Source: Paramecium sonneborni
Lineage: Eukaryota > Ciliophora > Oligohymenophorea > Peniculida > Parameciidae
Direction: 5' to 3'
DNA length: 64,000 nucleotides
Assembly (NCBI GenBank): GCA_905182985.1
Contig: CAJJDN010000161.1
Coordinates: 128,095 to 192,094, forward strand
The position numbers were made by a program, and so were the translations under genes. Every line of letters begins with the position of its first letter. Position 1 is the stretch's first letter. Shown one piece after another: positions 12,708-25,474 of the stretch. Below the pieces are notes generated by a model. The model did not search any database, was not told the origin of the DNA, and saw nothing but the letters and a program-made list of their open reading frames with translations.

Positions 12708-13212
12708 TCAAATATATTCTTCATCAATTTTTTGGTTCTATTCTGGAATAATTGACTATTATTATTACTATTACTATTAGGTTCCTTATTGTTCTTATTC
12801 TTAATTATTTCCTACAAGCTTGTTTTTGATCTTAGAGATTGCTCTACCAAAATATTTAAGTCCTTTTGCTGTGATAGATTAATCTTAATTAAATGCTTCA
12901 TTGCTATAAGAAACTCCATCATATTATTCAAAAGATGTTGAAATATTCTTAGTAAATTGAATTCTCTCATTATTTCTATATTATTCTATTGATCTAGAGA
13001 GTACTATATTGAAATTAATACTTTTATATAGTTTTTGAAAAAACGTAAAATTATTTGCTTATCATGACACCTGGGCTAAAAGCTTAAGCAGTATTTTATA
13101 ATAACAATTAGTTAATTGAAACTATTTTTGGTTGCTCTTCATATTTAATATTAGTTTATGGTGCAGGGAATTATTCTTAAACAAGAGGAGTATTTTCAGC
13201 TTCGTGATTCAT
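12708..13212 (-). CDS. Small Gln-rich protein of unknown function
   Basis: A 158-residue protein in two exons; the 28-nt intron is 12994-13021. I do not recognise a family. The middle part (FEQYDGVSYSNEAF, then GLKYFGRAISKIKNKL) looks like a folded or amphipathic region. The C-terminus has a run of eight glutamines (12756-12779) made of mixed TAA and TAG codons, which directly illustrates the reassigned code. It has no signal peptide or membrane span. It converges on SEC13 with 11 bp between stops, so the two 3' UTRs probably overlap. Confidence 0.7.
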
Positions 13213-13419
13213 GATATAATTAATTAATTAATAATAATAATGTAATTTTAATAGTTTCTTAAGATTTCTTTAATGAATAATAATAGTATATAGATTAAAG
13301 ATATCTTATAAATAGGATTGTAATGGAAATGTTTATTTTTTTCAACTATATATTTATATTGATATAGAAATAAATGTGAATAAATTATAAAGATAATTTA
13401 ATTAATATAAATTATTTAA

Positions 13420-14897
13420 ATGAGTTCAAATGATAAATATGATAGATAAGTAAGAATATGGGGACGTCATGGATAAGAGAAGCTATAAAATTCAAGAGTA
13501 TTATTATTAGGGTAATAAATAACATATAAAATTAAAGTTGTGATCCTGTCGGAGTGGAAACCCTAAAGAATTTAGTATTACCTGGAATTGGATATGTAGT
13601 AATAATAGACAATAAGTTGGTAACAGATTAGGATGTAGAAAATAATTTCTTTATTCCTTATGATACAATTGGATAGAGTAGAGCAAAAGTGGTACTAGAA
13701 AATTTATTAGAAATGAATATTGATGTCAAGGGAGAGTGGCATTAAATAGATAATTTTAATATAGATGGTTAACAATTTGATTTAATTATTGCAAATGAAA
13801 AATAATGCTTAGAAACTAAATTCAATTTAATTGAACTCTAAACATATGGATTTTTAGGGAGAGTTAGATTGTACTCTCCCAGTTGCTAAATAATTGAAAC
13901 TAAACCAATGAATCCAAAGTATGATTTAAGAATTTTTAATCCATTTTAAGAGTTGAAAGAATACTTTGATTCAATAGAAATAGAAGGTGATGTTGATTAT
14001 GTAGCTCATATACCTTATATTGTAATATTATATAAGGCTTTATAAAAATATCATAAAGAAAAAGGGAAATATCCATCAACATTTTAAGAGAAACATAAAG
14101 ATTTTATGTAAGTTATTAAGAGTCTATGTGGTTAACTTGAATTTTAATATTAAGGAAATTTTTATGAGGCAATAGAAAACATAGATTAAGCATTTGATAA
14201 TGATAATTGGAAGAATTGTCTTGAATAGATAGAAATAGAGTAAAATGATGGCGAAGGGTATAAATATAAATTTAGTACATTAATATCAGCTCTTAGATAA
14301 TTTGTATTAATTCATGGAGCTCCTCCTTTAGGTAAAGCATTTCCAGATATGAAATGTTTTACTTAGACATATGTACATTTAAAAAATAATATATATGGAA
14401 TTAAAGTGGAGAAAGATTTTTAAATATTTAAAGATCTTTGTCAAAATAAAGTAGATGATGAAACAATAAGATTATTTATTGAGAATATCTAAGAATTAAA
14501 AACAATAAATTTTCGTAGTATTTAATAAGAATTAGATTAACCTAATTAAGTAGATGATTATGAAAATGATTGTTACATCTGGTATATACTATTGAGATCA
14601 GTAAATGAGTATTATCGAATAAATACAAAATGGCCAAGTTAAAATTAAGATGATATTTAATAATTAAAGGAAATAGTAGAAATATAATGTAAATTGGTTG
14701 GAGTAGATAATGTTCCTTAATCATATATTTAAGAGATCTGTAGATATGAAGGATCTAAATTACATATGATTGCATCAGTATTAGGAGGAATGGCATCTCA
14801 AGAAGCTGTAAAATTAATTACCAATCAATTTGTTCCTATTAATAATACATTAATATATGATGGTTTAAAAAGTGAAGCATCCATATTTGAATTCTGA
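13420..14897 (+). CDS. NAE1: NEDD8-activating enzyme E1 regulatory subunit
   Basis: A 483-residue protein matching NAE1/APPBP1/ULA1 in order and length. It has the N-terminal YDRQVRIWGRHGQEKLQNSR signature of the UBA/ThiF superfamily, then VETLKNLVLPGIGYVVIID, the NNFF segment, a TYGFLGRVR strand, the conserved PPLGKAFPDM helix and a C-terminal segment near LGGMASQEAVKLIT. It lacks a catalytic Cys domain, as expected: it pairs with UBA3 to activate NEDD8 for cullin modification. One intron (13512-13537) ends in AAG rather than TAG; removing it joins the RVLLLG strand to CDPVG. The 3' 888 bp are duplicated after the N at 15184. Confidence 0.9.
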
Positions 14898-15183
14898 TTT
14901 ATCAAAAAAATAACACATATTTAATTGATTCATTTACATAATAAATGTAATTCTTAACTCTTTTTTTTCTCCAATTCTCTCTTACCACAATATAGATAAA
15001 AAATCAACAGAAAAGATAAAAAAAATAGAATTCCCAAACTCATTGAAATATATCCTATTATAGTAACATAATCCTTGTAATAGCTTTAAAATCTATTAAA
15101 ACAACTTAAACCTGATGTATTGCCTCTATTAACATCAGAAAAAACAAAAATTTAGGTACTTGTACACCATCCAGAACATTAAA
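14010..15183. repeat. Direct duplication C, copy 1 (1174 bp)
   Basis: Identical to 15185-16358 (offset 1175), with only a single N (15184) between the copies. It contains the 3' half of the NAE1 gene and the 3' end of the convergent tetraspanin gene. Confidence 0.9.
14930..15183 (-). other. Truncated copy of the tetraspanin 3' end
   Basis: It repeats the last coding part of the tetraspanin gene (stop at 14930-14932) and is cut by the N at 15184. The intact gene is at 16105-17045. Confidence 0.85.
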
Positions 15184-15184
15184 N

Positions 15185-16072
15185 ATACCTTATATTGTAA
15201 TATTATATAAGGCTTTATAAAAATATCATAAAGAAAAAGGGAAATATCCATCAACATTTTAAGAGAAACATAAAGATTTTATGTAAGTTATTAAGAGTCT
15301 ATGTGGTTAACTTGAATTTTAATATTAAGGAAATTTTTATGAGGCAATAGAAAACATAGATTAAGCATTTGATAATGATAATTGGAAGAATTGTCTTGAA
15401 TAGATAGAAATAGAGTAAAATGATGGCGAAGGGTATAAATATAAATTTAGTACATTAATATCAGCTCTTAGATAATTTGTATTAATTCATGGAGCTCCTC
15501 CTTTAGGTAAAGCATTTCCAGATATGAAATGTTTTACTTAGACATATGTACATTTAAAAAATAATATATATGGAATTAAAGTGGAGAAAGATTTTTAAAT
15601 ATTTAAAGATCTTTGTCAAAATAAAGTAGATGATGAAACAATAAGATTATTTATTGAGAATATCTAAGAATTAAAAACAATAAATTTTCGTAGTATTTAA
15701 TAAGAATTAGATTAACCTAATTAAGTAGATGATTATGAAAATGATTGTTACATCTGGTATATACTATTGAGATCAGTAAATGAGTATTATCGAATAAATA
15801 CAAAATGGCCAAGTTAAAATTAAGATGATATTTAATAATTAAAGGAAATAGTAGAAATATAATGTAAATTGGTTGGAGTAGATAATGTTCCTTAATCATA
15901 TATTTAAGAGATCTGTAGATATGAAGGATCTAAATTACATATGATTGCATCAGTATTAGGAGGAATGGCATCTCAAGAAGCTGTAAAATTAATTACCAAT
16001 CAATTTGTTCCTATTAATAATACATTAATATATGATGGTTTAAAAAGTGAAGCATCCATATTTGAATTCTGA
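15185..16072 (+). other. Truncated copy of the NAE1 3' half
   Basis: The same reading frame as 14010-14897, including the stop at 16070-16072, but with no start because the sequence begins at the N. It is not a separate gene if the duplication is an assembly overlap. Confidence 0.85.
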
Positions 16073-16358
16073 TTTATCAAAAAAATAACACATATTTAAT
16101 TGATTCATTTACATAATAAATGTAATTCTTAACTCTTTTTTTTCTCCAATTCTCTCTTACCACAATATAGATAAAAAATCAACAGAAAAGATAAAAAAAA
16201 TAGAATTCCCAAACTCATTGAAATATATCCTATTATAGTAACATAATCCTTGTAATAGCTTTAAAATCTATTAAAACAACTTAAACCTGATGTATTGCCT
16301 CTATTAACATCAGAAAAAACAAAAATTTAGGTACTTGTACACCATCCAGAACATTAAA
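15185..16358. repeat. Direct duplication C, copy 2
   Basis: Second copy of 14010-15183. It starts at the N inside NAE1 coding sequence and runs into the intact tetraspanin gene. Confidence 0.9.
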
Positions 16359-17045
16359 AGTTATATTCCAATATCTATAATTGTTTATAACTAAGTATAC
16401 ATTCATTAATTGAACTGCATAACTATATGTTTTAGAATCAAATCCTATACAACCTTGTACATTTGAAGGTAACAATTCAGAAGAAAATCCAAATTTTCCT
16501 TTTAGAACAGATTTATCTTTAAAGTTATTTGCATTCAAATTACAAGGACAACTTATTGAACAGAATGATTCATTTGCACTCTCAACACCATCACTTAATT
16601 CTTTAAAATTTGATGTAGATTCACAAGCTATTTTTCTATATAAATTCTACATTTTTCGAAATATTCTTTGGCTTCGAAAATCAATAAGTAAAATACTACT
16701 AAAAATATGATCCCAAACAAAAACACATTTATATGATATAAAAACAAAAACCCTTTTTTAAAACAAACTTTTTTAGAAATAGAACCTAAGATTCCAAAAA
16801 TACCTATCAATATTAGTGCAATTCCAATTATAAGAGCACCATAAATTTAAGCAAACATTCCAAAATCGGAATCAAATTTAAAAAATCCTAAATGTTATAA
16901 ATAAATTACCATCATAATCTTAAAAATATACAAGAGCAATAATATAAATCCCATAACCAGTTAAGGATAAACCAATTGAAATTATAGTAAATGCACTTAA
17001 TAATACTATTTTTTCAGAAATCCGTAAAAATAATTCCATTTTCAT
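16105..17045 (-). CDS. Tetraspanin
   Basis: A 289-residue protein with four membrane spans in the tetraspanin arrangement: TM1 in the first 40 residues, TM2 (GALIIGIALILIGIFGILGS), TM3 (FLFGIIFLVVFYLLIF), a large extracellular loop rich in Cys, and TM4 (ISMSLGILFFLSFLLIFYL). The loop carries CSGWC, a variant of the CCG signature, plus CPC and further Cys residues that could form disulfides. Three introns (16375-16400, 16628-16650, 16888-16909) are all needed; the first exposes CSGWC in frame. Tetraspanins organise membrane microdomains; the partner here is unknown. The start is the first of two in-frame ATGs (17043-17045 and 17037-17039). Confidence 0.85.
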
Positions 17046-17131
17046 TTAAGTTTTATTATTTATTATAGATTATAAACTTTGAATATAGAGTTCTATTAAT
17101 ATAAACTAAAAAGCCAATAATAGAAAATAAA

Positions 17132-18524
17132 TCAAATTTATTCAATCTTTTTGGATATATTTTTGTATCTTTCTGTTTATGTTTATGGTTCATTGTATTT
17201 TAAACTTGTTAGACTACATTATCTTGATAATTTAGATTAAGATTCTTGATTAAATTCACAATGAGATCTGCCTTTCTGATATTATTTAACTTTATTATTG
17301 TACCATGTATTGACATCAAAATATTTATAATCAAGCAATGCTTAAACTGCTTCAATTGCTTGATTACAATCTAATCTTTACTAAGGATCTGCTTTTACAA
17401 ATAGTTATACTAAATCGAAAACTGAACCCTTTTCTTTAATTGTAAATTAACATGTTTTATTATTTCTATAAGTTTCTTTTTCATTTTCACTATTAAATAG
17501 TCCTTCTAAAGTCAATAATTTATATAGTATGCATCCTGCACTAAATAGATCAACTTTATAATCATAAGCTTGTTTTTTATTCCATACATTTAATACTTCT
17601 GGTGCTGAATAACCTGTAGTTCCACAAGATGGATATTATTCAAGTTATTTACCATTAAAACAAGATAGACCAAAATCAATTATTTTGATTTAATTATTGT
17701 GATACATCAAATTTGCTGGTTTTAAATCTCGATGAATAATTCCATTCTAATGAATAATTTACAATCCTTTTAAAAGCGACTACATTTAATTTTTATAATA
17801 ATACTTCCATTATATTTAAAGCTTCTTAAATTGAATATGGTTTAGTTCTTTTTTCTAAATGTTATTTTAAATTTAAACCAGGTAAGAAATCTGTTACAAT
17901 ATAATAATTAAGTTCATCTTTATATACTTCTTTGAGCTCCAAAATGTTTAAAGTGTTAACTTGTTTCAATCTTTTTAGTATTTCAATTTCATTCTTGATA
18001 GCTGGACTTTAATTATTTTAGCACTTAATACTCTTTATTGCCACATGATTTTATGTGAATTTACACTACTCTTTTGTGACCTAACAATATTTTCATTATA
18101 AACTACCCTTCCAAAAGAACCAGTCTAAAGGATTTCCTCTTTTTTATAAAACATATCTATTTTTTAGTAACATACTAAGCCTCCCATCTTTGCTTTTAAG
18201 TTTACCATATCATTTGGATTACCAAAAAAGTCTTTTATTTTATCTTAATATGGAAGTTTAAAACCAACAATGTTATTATTATGAATAGACCAAGTAAATA
18301 CTTTATCAATCTTTAATTAATAGATATATTTTGGATTCTACTGACTTTGTTTCTATTTTTAATTATCAATATGCCTTTACTTCACTTAAACTGAGACTCT
18401 AATTTGTTAATTGTAAGTAATAATTTCTATTCAAAAAAAAGTGTCTTCTCTCTACCACACATTCATAAAGAATATTAGCATTGTTAGCTAATGAAGTCTG
18501 TCCAGAAGATGTAGGCATTAACAT
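17132..18524 (-). CDS. Ser/Thr protein kinase with N-terminal PH-like region
   Basis: A 437-residue protein. The first 110 residues (YECVVERRHFFLNRNYYLQL onward) have the strand-rich look of a PH-type domain, which is uncertain. The kinase domain follows: glycine loop TGSFGRV, HVAIKSIK lysine, catalytic loop HRDLKPAN, DFGLS, APEV, and VDLFSAGCILY. All catalytic residues are present. The C-terminal tail is short and polar. The closest groups seem to be Ca/calmodulin-type or ciliate-expanded kinases; the substrate is unknown. Introns 17780-17804, 18081-18106 and 18353-18380 restore the frame. Two in-frame ATGs (18522-18524 and 18516-18518) are both possible starts. Confidence 0.85.
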
Positions 18525-19106
18525 TTATTACATTGAAAATAATAATACTCAATATACATTTAATCTTACTATATTCAAAATATCATATATATTGTTCATC
18601 TTATCCAAACATATGATCAATTATTCTTTAGCCGTTATTAATTTATCATTTAGGTTTACTATTTTCATTTCCATCTTTCCAATTTCTTGATATTTTCATC
18701 AAAGATATAAATATGTGTTGGTTAGTTTAATCTAGAACATCGAATTCAAAATAATTTACGATCAAGTTTGTGAGGTTTTAAATTTTATTTTTTATTAATT
18801 TTCTTAAATAAATATCAATTAAAATATTATATTTATAATTCTTGCTATTCACATCTTTATAAATCCTATTTTATTTTATAGAATATGTATCAATTAAAAT
18901 TTAAATCATAAAATTCTATCTCTCTAATACATCTTCTTAAAGTATATAAATAAATAAGTAAATTTTTAAGAAACCGATATGAGTTGTTATTATTGATTTG
19001 TTGTTCTCTTTGATGAAATATATATATATTCAAATAAATAAATATATAAATGTACTATTCTAAGCACATCAATTTTATAAATACAATAAATTAAAAATAT
19101 AAATCG
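18525..19106. other. Intergenic region
   Basis: A 582-bp AT-rich gap between two minus-strand genes. It holds a 41-residue open frame on the minus strand (18549-18674) with no recognisable motif, which I do not call a gene. Nothing else is supported. Confidence 0.5.
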
Positions 19107-19854
19107 TCATTATTTAGCAACATTTGATAAGATGCCTCTAAAGATTTTTGATCCTCCAAAATTTAAAATCTAATGAAATAAATTTAGATTACAGGTGATT
19201 AAAGTTTTTTAGTATTATCTTTTTCAAATGTAATTGGTTTGTGTTCTAAAGATTATGATCTTTCTTTGACATTCTCAGGAGTAGGAGGAAGATTGACTGG
19301 ATTGGTTGCAGGAGTTTAATATTTAGTTGTTTTAAGTTTTTTTTATTTTTGATTAACAAATCCATCTGTTTACTTAATCTTTTCTTTTTATTCCTTTGTA
19401 TAAATACAAAAGAAAAAATACCTTAAGTATTCTTTTTTCAGCTTCTTTTTAGGCAGATAAGATGAAGTTCTTAAAAATTAAGGAATCCCTAACAATTTTA
19501 GAGTAAGTCAAATTTCTAAAATATTAATCTAGTAATTTTTTTCTTTCTTCAATCAAATCAGGATCAGAATTAACAGATTTCCACCAATAAGATCCAGGAA
19601 ATGAGGGTAATGTTATTTTGAGTGTTTCAAGTGCTTCATGAAACTTTTTAAGTTCTGAATATCTATGTTGATTGGAAAAGACTAGTTGATTATTTTAATT
19701 GAAATAACTTTTATATAAGAGATAAGAGTTACTTAAGTTAATAATAAACAGTTTATTCATTCTTAAGAGATTGTGAAACTGTTATGACAAAGTCAAAAAC
19801 ATTATATTGCATCAAATATTCTAATTATGAACTAAATAATAATTAATAATGCAT
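19107..19854 (-). CDS. PX-domain protein (sorting-nexin-like)
   Basis: A 223-residue protein. Residues about 15-130 form a PX domain: FDFVITVSQSLKNEQTVYY is the first strand pair and RYSELKKFHEALETL holds the conserved Arg-Tyr-Ser/basic motif that binds the 3-phosphate of PtdIns3P. LPSFPG is the Pro-rich turn, and a final helix follows (IVRDSLIFKNFI). The C-terminal 80 residues are Lys/Pro-rich and unstructured. It probably binds endosomal or phagosomal membrane. Three introns: 19170-19192 (TAG) and, with AAG acceptors, 19394-19421 and 19708-19732. Each is needed to keep the frame. The start is the upstream ATG at 19852-19854. Confidence 0.82.
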
Positions 19855-20087
19855 GGATTCTATAATTATTAATGTTAAATGAGTATAATCATACTAATAG
19901 AGGGGAGTTGGAGTATAAAAAAGATGAGAGAAGGTCGTATAATTAAATTAAGAAATTTGAGAAAAGATATATAGGAGAGAGAATGAGGAATAAAAAGTGA
20001 AGGACTATCTAAATAAATGATTAATAAAATAGAATAGGAATATTATTAACGATATTATTAATATAAATAATTTTATAGTTAGTAGGA

Positions 20088-22055
20088 ATGAATGAGTCAG
20101 ACAAAGAGAATAAGAACGATATCAGGCTCAATAATAGAAGGATAATTGGGAATTATTAACTCAGTATAGAAATATGTTATTAAATAGTTAAAACATTGGG
20201 AGAAGGCACATTTGGAAAGGTTAAGCTGGCTGTTCATTTAAAATCACAAGAGAAAGTGGCTATTAAAATATTAGAGAAGGAGAGAATAGTGGAGGTTGCA
20301 GATGTAGAGAGAGTATCTAGAGAAATACACATCTTAAAATTAATAAGACATAAACATGTAATCCAATTGTATGAAGTATGCAATTTCAATTGTTAACATA
20401 GATAATTGAAACGCCAAAGCACATCTTTATAGTGATGGAATTTGCAAATGGAGGTGAACTTTTTGAATACATCGTAAAACATTAACGACTTTAAGAAATT
20501 GAGGCATGCAAATTTTATTAGTAACTAATATCGGGTATAGAATATTTGCATAAAATGTGTATTGTGCATAGAGATCTGAAGCCAGAGAATTTACTATTAG
20601 ACTTTAATAATTCAATAAAGATTGTAGATTTTGGTTTAGGAAATACATATAAAAAAGGAGAGTTATTAAAAACTGCTTGTGGTAGTCCATGTTATGCAGC
20701 TCCAGAAATGATAGCTGGTTAGAAATATGATTGTTTAATGGTTGATATTTGGAGTAGTGGTGTCATTCTATTTGCAAGCATATGTGGTTATTTACCATTT
20801 GAGGTATATCTATGAAATTTAGTATTCAATAGGATCAAAATACATCAGCTCTGTATAAGAAAATACTTAATGGAGAGTATTCGATTCCAAAATTTGTATC
20901 TAATGATGGAGCAAATTTTATAAAAGCAGTTTTAACAACAGATCCAAAAAAGAGAATTAGTGTAGAATAAATGAAAACACATCCTTGGTTTAATTTGTAT
21001 TAAAGTCAATCAAAAATATCTCCAGGAATAATTGTCGGATATAATAGAATGCCTATTGATGATTCTGTTGTAGATTAATTATCACTTCAAGGATATGACA
21101 AAGAATATATTATAAAATGTTTAGATGCAAATAAACATAATGATGTTACTACTGCTTATTATTTAGCATTAAAACGTAATCTAATAAATGGAATATAATC
21201 AAAAGCTGATATCAATAGTTCCCTTTTTGAGGAATCTCTATTAGAACCAAAACAAAGACCTAAAAAACGTATTCATCTATCTACTATGTCTTCCTAGCTC
21301 CTATTTCCAATATTGTTGCTACATCCATCTTTAAATAAAATAGATCAGGTTCTGTATAGTAAAATGGACAAACCAATAACAATTCTTAAAATAGAGGCTA
21401 AAGTGTTCCTTAAGCCATTAGTGATGATCAAACTTAAATGCTTGTAAATTATGCACATAAAATGAAATACTAACCTATCAATCCTTTATAGAAATTTGCC
21501 ATACCTACAGATGTAACATAAATCATTTCACTTTAATCTGTTGATGATACTTTCGAAAGACCTAAATCTATTTCTTATCATGTACCAAAAAAGACTCCAA
21601 CCAATCATTAATCTTCTGAACATAATAAAAGTAAAACCGTTGTCTAAAAAGATTCTATCTCACCCTAATCCAAAACTAAATAAAAGAAAAGTCTATAATC
21701 TAAATAAGTTAATTCCTCCTTTGAATATGTCAATCTTAACAATTATACCAATAAATAAACTGAAGAACGAAAAAAAAGTAATTCAAAATAACCTACTAAA
21801 GATTTATTTGATTCCACCAATTATTAAAAGAAACTCATTATTGAGTGCAATCAAAAACCTACCAATCAACTATGGCAATTATAAAATAACTTTAGATAAA
21901 ACTCTAGATTGTATGAAATACCAACTTCGACTAAAACTACCAACTCTGTAAATAAAAGATCAAAAGCAATCAAATAAGAAAACAATAAGAGTACTAATCA
22001 AAAAAGTACTCTAAATAATAGTTTTAATTTTGATAAAAAATCTTATTATAATTGA
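20088..22055 (+). CDS. AMPK/SNF1-family protein kinase (paralogue 1)
   Basis: A 619-residue protein. Kinase domain: [39 protein letters not shown] and the SNF1-type activation loop [10 protein letters not shown]. After the kinase, residues about 290-340 ([18 protein letters not shown], then [18 protein letters not shown]) form a UBA-like autoinhibitory segment as in AMPK alpha/SNF1/BRSK. The remaining 280 residues are Gln/Asn/Ser-rich, and I see no clear KA1 domain. The role is likely energy or stress signalling by family. Four introns: 20164-20187, 20376-20401, 20804-20832, 21269-21297. The first is 24 nt, a multiple of three without an in-frame TGA. A related kinase is encoded at 49876-51901. 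Confidence 0.9.
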
Positions 22056-22253
22056 AAATACTAAAACTTTTGATAGTTTGAGTATGATAATTATACACAT
22101 TCATATATCATTTTTATAATATTACCCACTCTTCATCATTTCAATATATTCTAACTATCTAGTAATTAATTATTTTCATTTCAAATCATATCATTTCAAA
22201 AAAACAAAATAATCTTATATACTACTTATAAATACATAATATCAATATAATAT

Positions 22254-25051
22254 TCATTTTGGCATTAATTTAATATCTTAAAAATGCAAATCTACTTCTC
22301 TATTTATTAAAAATAAGGAATTGAGAACAATATTTTAAGATGATTTATTATTAATCAATCTTTAGAATGTTTCCTTCATTTCTCTATTATGTATAATATT
22401 ATAAAAATATACTTGTATTCATCTATCTCTTAATCATGAATTTCAAGAGTTATTTCTGTTAACCAAAAAAATAATTTCAACATATACAACTATTTTTTTA
22501 TTTGTAAAATCCTTGTTAATTTTGATATATCAATTGACTATAAGAATTATTTGAATTTATTGTTATTAAATTATTCTATTTTGCTTGATTGAATCAAAAA
22601 ATTAAAAGCTTAAAGCAAATCAAAAGTCTGCTTTTCTCTAGGATCTGAAACTGCAAATTAATATATTGTTGAGAAAAAATTATAATATTACTTAGGGTTA
22701 TTATTGTTCTTCACAAGACTTTTCTTTAAAGTACTCGAAATCAATTTTAATTCTTGAGCCTTCAAATTAAATTAACATTCTGATGTCAATAAAACTATTC
22801 CAGAAATATAATATAAATTCATTGCAAGATGCATAAAACTTGTTTTTCTGAATTTCCAATAGCTTTTAAGTTCTTCCATCAACATATCAATTTTAGAAAT
22901 AAATGCTTTATGTATTGAGAGTAATTCATTCTAAAGTAATTTAAATAATTTACAATATTATTTCCTTTAATGATATTTTCTATAAAATCTCTATGCTATT
23001 CTAATAGATTTTATTAAAATTGTTCCTATACTATAGATTCTATAAAATCTTGTGTTCTTTAATTATCACCAAACATATTTTCAAAGTTTTCAAACAATTT
23101 TTTGTTTTAAAATACATCAGCACTATATTTATATTTCATCATTTCTGCTTGAATTTTATCAATTGCTTATGAAAGATCAGGTTCAGTAAGAATTATTAAT
23201 AATCCTCCAATATCTGGATACTTTTCAAATACTTATCCAAGGATTCCATTTAAGATTAAATCCATATCTGTATAAGTATCATCATTTTATATCTTTATAA
23301 GGGATTGTATAATAAAGAATAATGTAAAATATTCTAATTTAGAAACTAATGAAGCAGATGATTTATAAATTTCTTTGAGTACTTCTTCATATCTTTGTAA
23401 AAGTATATCCATTCTGTAACCAATATTTCTTGGAATAGCATCTTATAAATCATTCAATGTCCAATTTTCACATCCATGATTATTTTGAATATGAGTTGTT
23501 TTTAGAGTAATCCAGAAGAATAAATCTTAATCTTAAACAAAATGTTTATTTTCAAATACCTCTTTTACTGATCCTGAATCAAATGCAATCAAATAACATT
23601 ATTCAAATAAATCATCAACACTAAATTAATCAAGCTTTTATATCTTTTAATAATTCGTTTAGCTACATTTATTAAAATTTGTACGTCTTATTTTCCAAAA
23701 GTTCAAAAAATAATTAATATTTTTAATGCTTGCCAAATTAAAATAGAATTTATTTTGCTTATTTAAGTTATCCACATCTCATTAGCAAGAATAAAATACC
23801 ACTAGGATAATATTAATCTATTTTTTAAATAGTTAGTTCTTTAGCTAATATATCATAGTAAATATCTTTAAATTTTTCTAACAAATTAATATTTTAATTA
23901 CAATTAATATTAGCCAAATCTAAAACACCAATTCTTTTATTCATTTCAGCTTCTAATATTGATATTGAGTTCTCAATAAGATCCTATTAAATTGTATCAG
24001 ATTGAAATTATATTCCTTTGAATTATTGAGAAAGCAATCTCATTATATCTTTGTGATCACTCTAGATATTCACAAAACATTAAAACAGAGATTCATAATA
24101 ATCATTTTTATCAATACTTTCTTTTTATTATATTTTTTTTTAAAACTCTATAAATTCTTCCAATTTTTAGTAAAATTCTTATTCTTAAAATAATTTTTCA
24201 ATTATTAGTTAATTATGTGTGTTAAAAGAAATAGATTTTATAGTAACAGATTTTGTTTAAATCAAATCTTACTTATTCTCATGTAATAAATTAAGTAATT
24301 CTTTTTTCTATCTACTTTATGTAAGTATTTCTTTGTTTTAAATTGTATTTATAATCTAAAAATGATGCTAATTTATTTTACATTTTTATTCATTTAAAAT
24401 TTATTATTAAGTTCTAAATAGGATGGTATGTTTAATGAATATAATTCTTTGACTTTAATTTGAGATTAAAATAATAAATTTTGTTTTTCTTAATCAGCTT
24501 TGATTCTTTAACTCAATCTTTATAATTCATCTTTTTTTGTGTATTCTAAGTTACGCTCATTCAAGTTAAATTTTTGAAATAATTAACACACCTTCTAACT
24601 GAGAGTATCAACCAATAAATCTATGATAATAATTTAAATCCTACATTAAGTTTATTTCACATGAATTTATTTTAAGAATTTTTTTTAAATTCTGTTTTTT
24701 AAATATTTGGTTTGCTACATGAATAAATACAACTCCTATTATTTTGTCTATTAAATTAAGCAAACATAATTACTAATTCAGGTTTTTCTTTATAATACTT
24801 AACTAGATTTTGAAACTCTCCTTTCTATTGTGTTTGATTTGGAGGCTAAACAGTTAAAGGTGTAGTCTATTAAGGTTATAAAATTTGAGTAGTTTATTGT
24901 TAAGGTTATAAACTTAATTGTGTTTATGTAGTTGGTAAAGTTTGAGCTATTTTAGAATTATTTTATTACTTTATCCAAATATGGATGGTTATTACTAATT
25001 GAGAGTTTAGGTTGTTTGACCTATAGGAAGCTGTAATCCAAGATTCATCAT
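22254..25051 (-). CDS. NUP93: NUP93/NIC96 nucleoporin
   Basis: An 882-residue protein in seven exons. A Gln/Pro-rich N-terminus (PSIFGQ; many PQQTT-like blocks) is followed by coiled-coil helices and then a long alpha-helical solenoid with the NIC96 hallmark YPSGILFLLMRCGQLKQA and later FWITLKTTHIQNNHG. NUP93/NIC96 is the linker scaffold of the inner ring of the nuclear pore. Length and order match the family (about 820-840 residues). Introns: 22384-22412, 22931-22953, 23663-23684, 24356-24381, 24748-24773, 24947-24969, all GTA...TAG. The start uses the first of two adjacent ATGs. Family assignment rests mainly on the central motif. Confidence 0.8.
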
Positions 25052-25261
25052 TACTTAAATTTAGAGTACTTTTTATTTAAAATATTAAAAATTATTAACC
25101 ACACTTCAATTATTACATTATTTCTAATCATTATATTTGTTTTATACTTGATTAAAATTATATGAATAAAGATGATAGATATAGAAATTAGTTTTCAATC
25201 AATTATAAATAAATTAAGTATTGCAGTAAGAAGTATTGATATATATATATATATTTGCAAT

Positions 25262-25474
25262 TCATCTAAGTTTGCCAATAGTAGGTTTGTGGATTTTGTT
25301 TATTCTAAAAGTACTAATAGACTTTTTCTATTGTAAATCCATTTCGCCAAAATCTAACTTTCTTTTTACGCATAGCATTTCAATATCACTAAATGTTTTC
25401 TAGAATTTATTTGCAAATGGTAAACTTATCATATGTTGAGTTTTGTTTGCTGATTTAGGAGGTGTGAATGACAT
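25262..25474 (-). CDS. Small basic protein of unknown function
   Basis: A 70-residue single-exon protein, MSFTPPKSANKT at the start and KPTIGKLR at the end. It is rich in Lys, Ser and Thr, with no membrane span, Cys cluster or motif I recognise. It lies between NUP93 and the PP2C gene. The frame is intact under the ciliate code and the composition looks coding, but a 70-codon frame gives only moderate support. Confidence 0.5.

Noticed and set aside
14542..15899. Two identical 60-residue minus-strand frames
   Set aside because: They are antisense to NAE1 coding sequence and repeated only because of duplication C.
18549..18674. 41-residue minus-strand frame
   Set aside because: Too short, no motif, and no splice link to the kinase gene downstream.
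21541..21951. 136-residue + strand open frame
   Set aside because: It is in a different frame from the SNF1-like kinase tail. After removing intron 21269-21297 the kinase frame runs through this interval to TGA with Gln/Ser-rich sequence.
25238..25256. Short AT dinucleotide run as a possible functional repeat
   Set aside because: Short TA runs are expected at this base composition; no array, hairpin or conserved context was seen.
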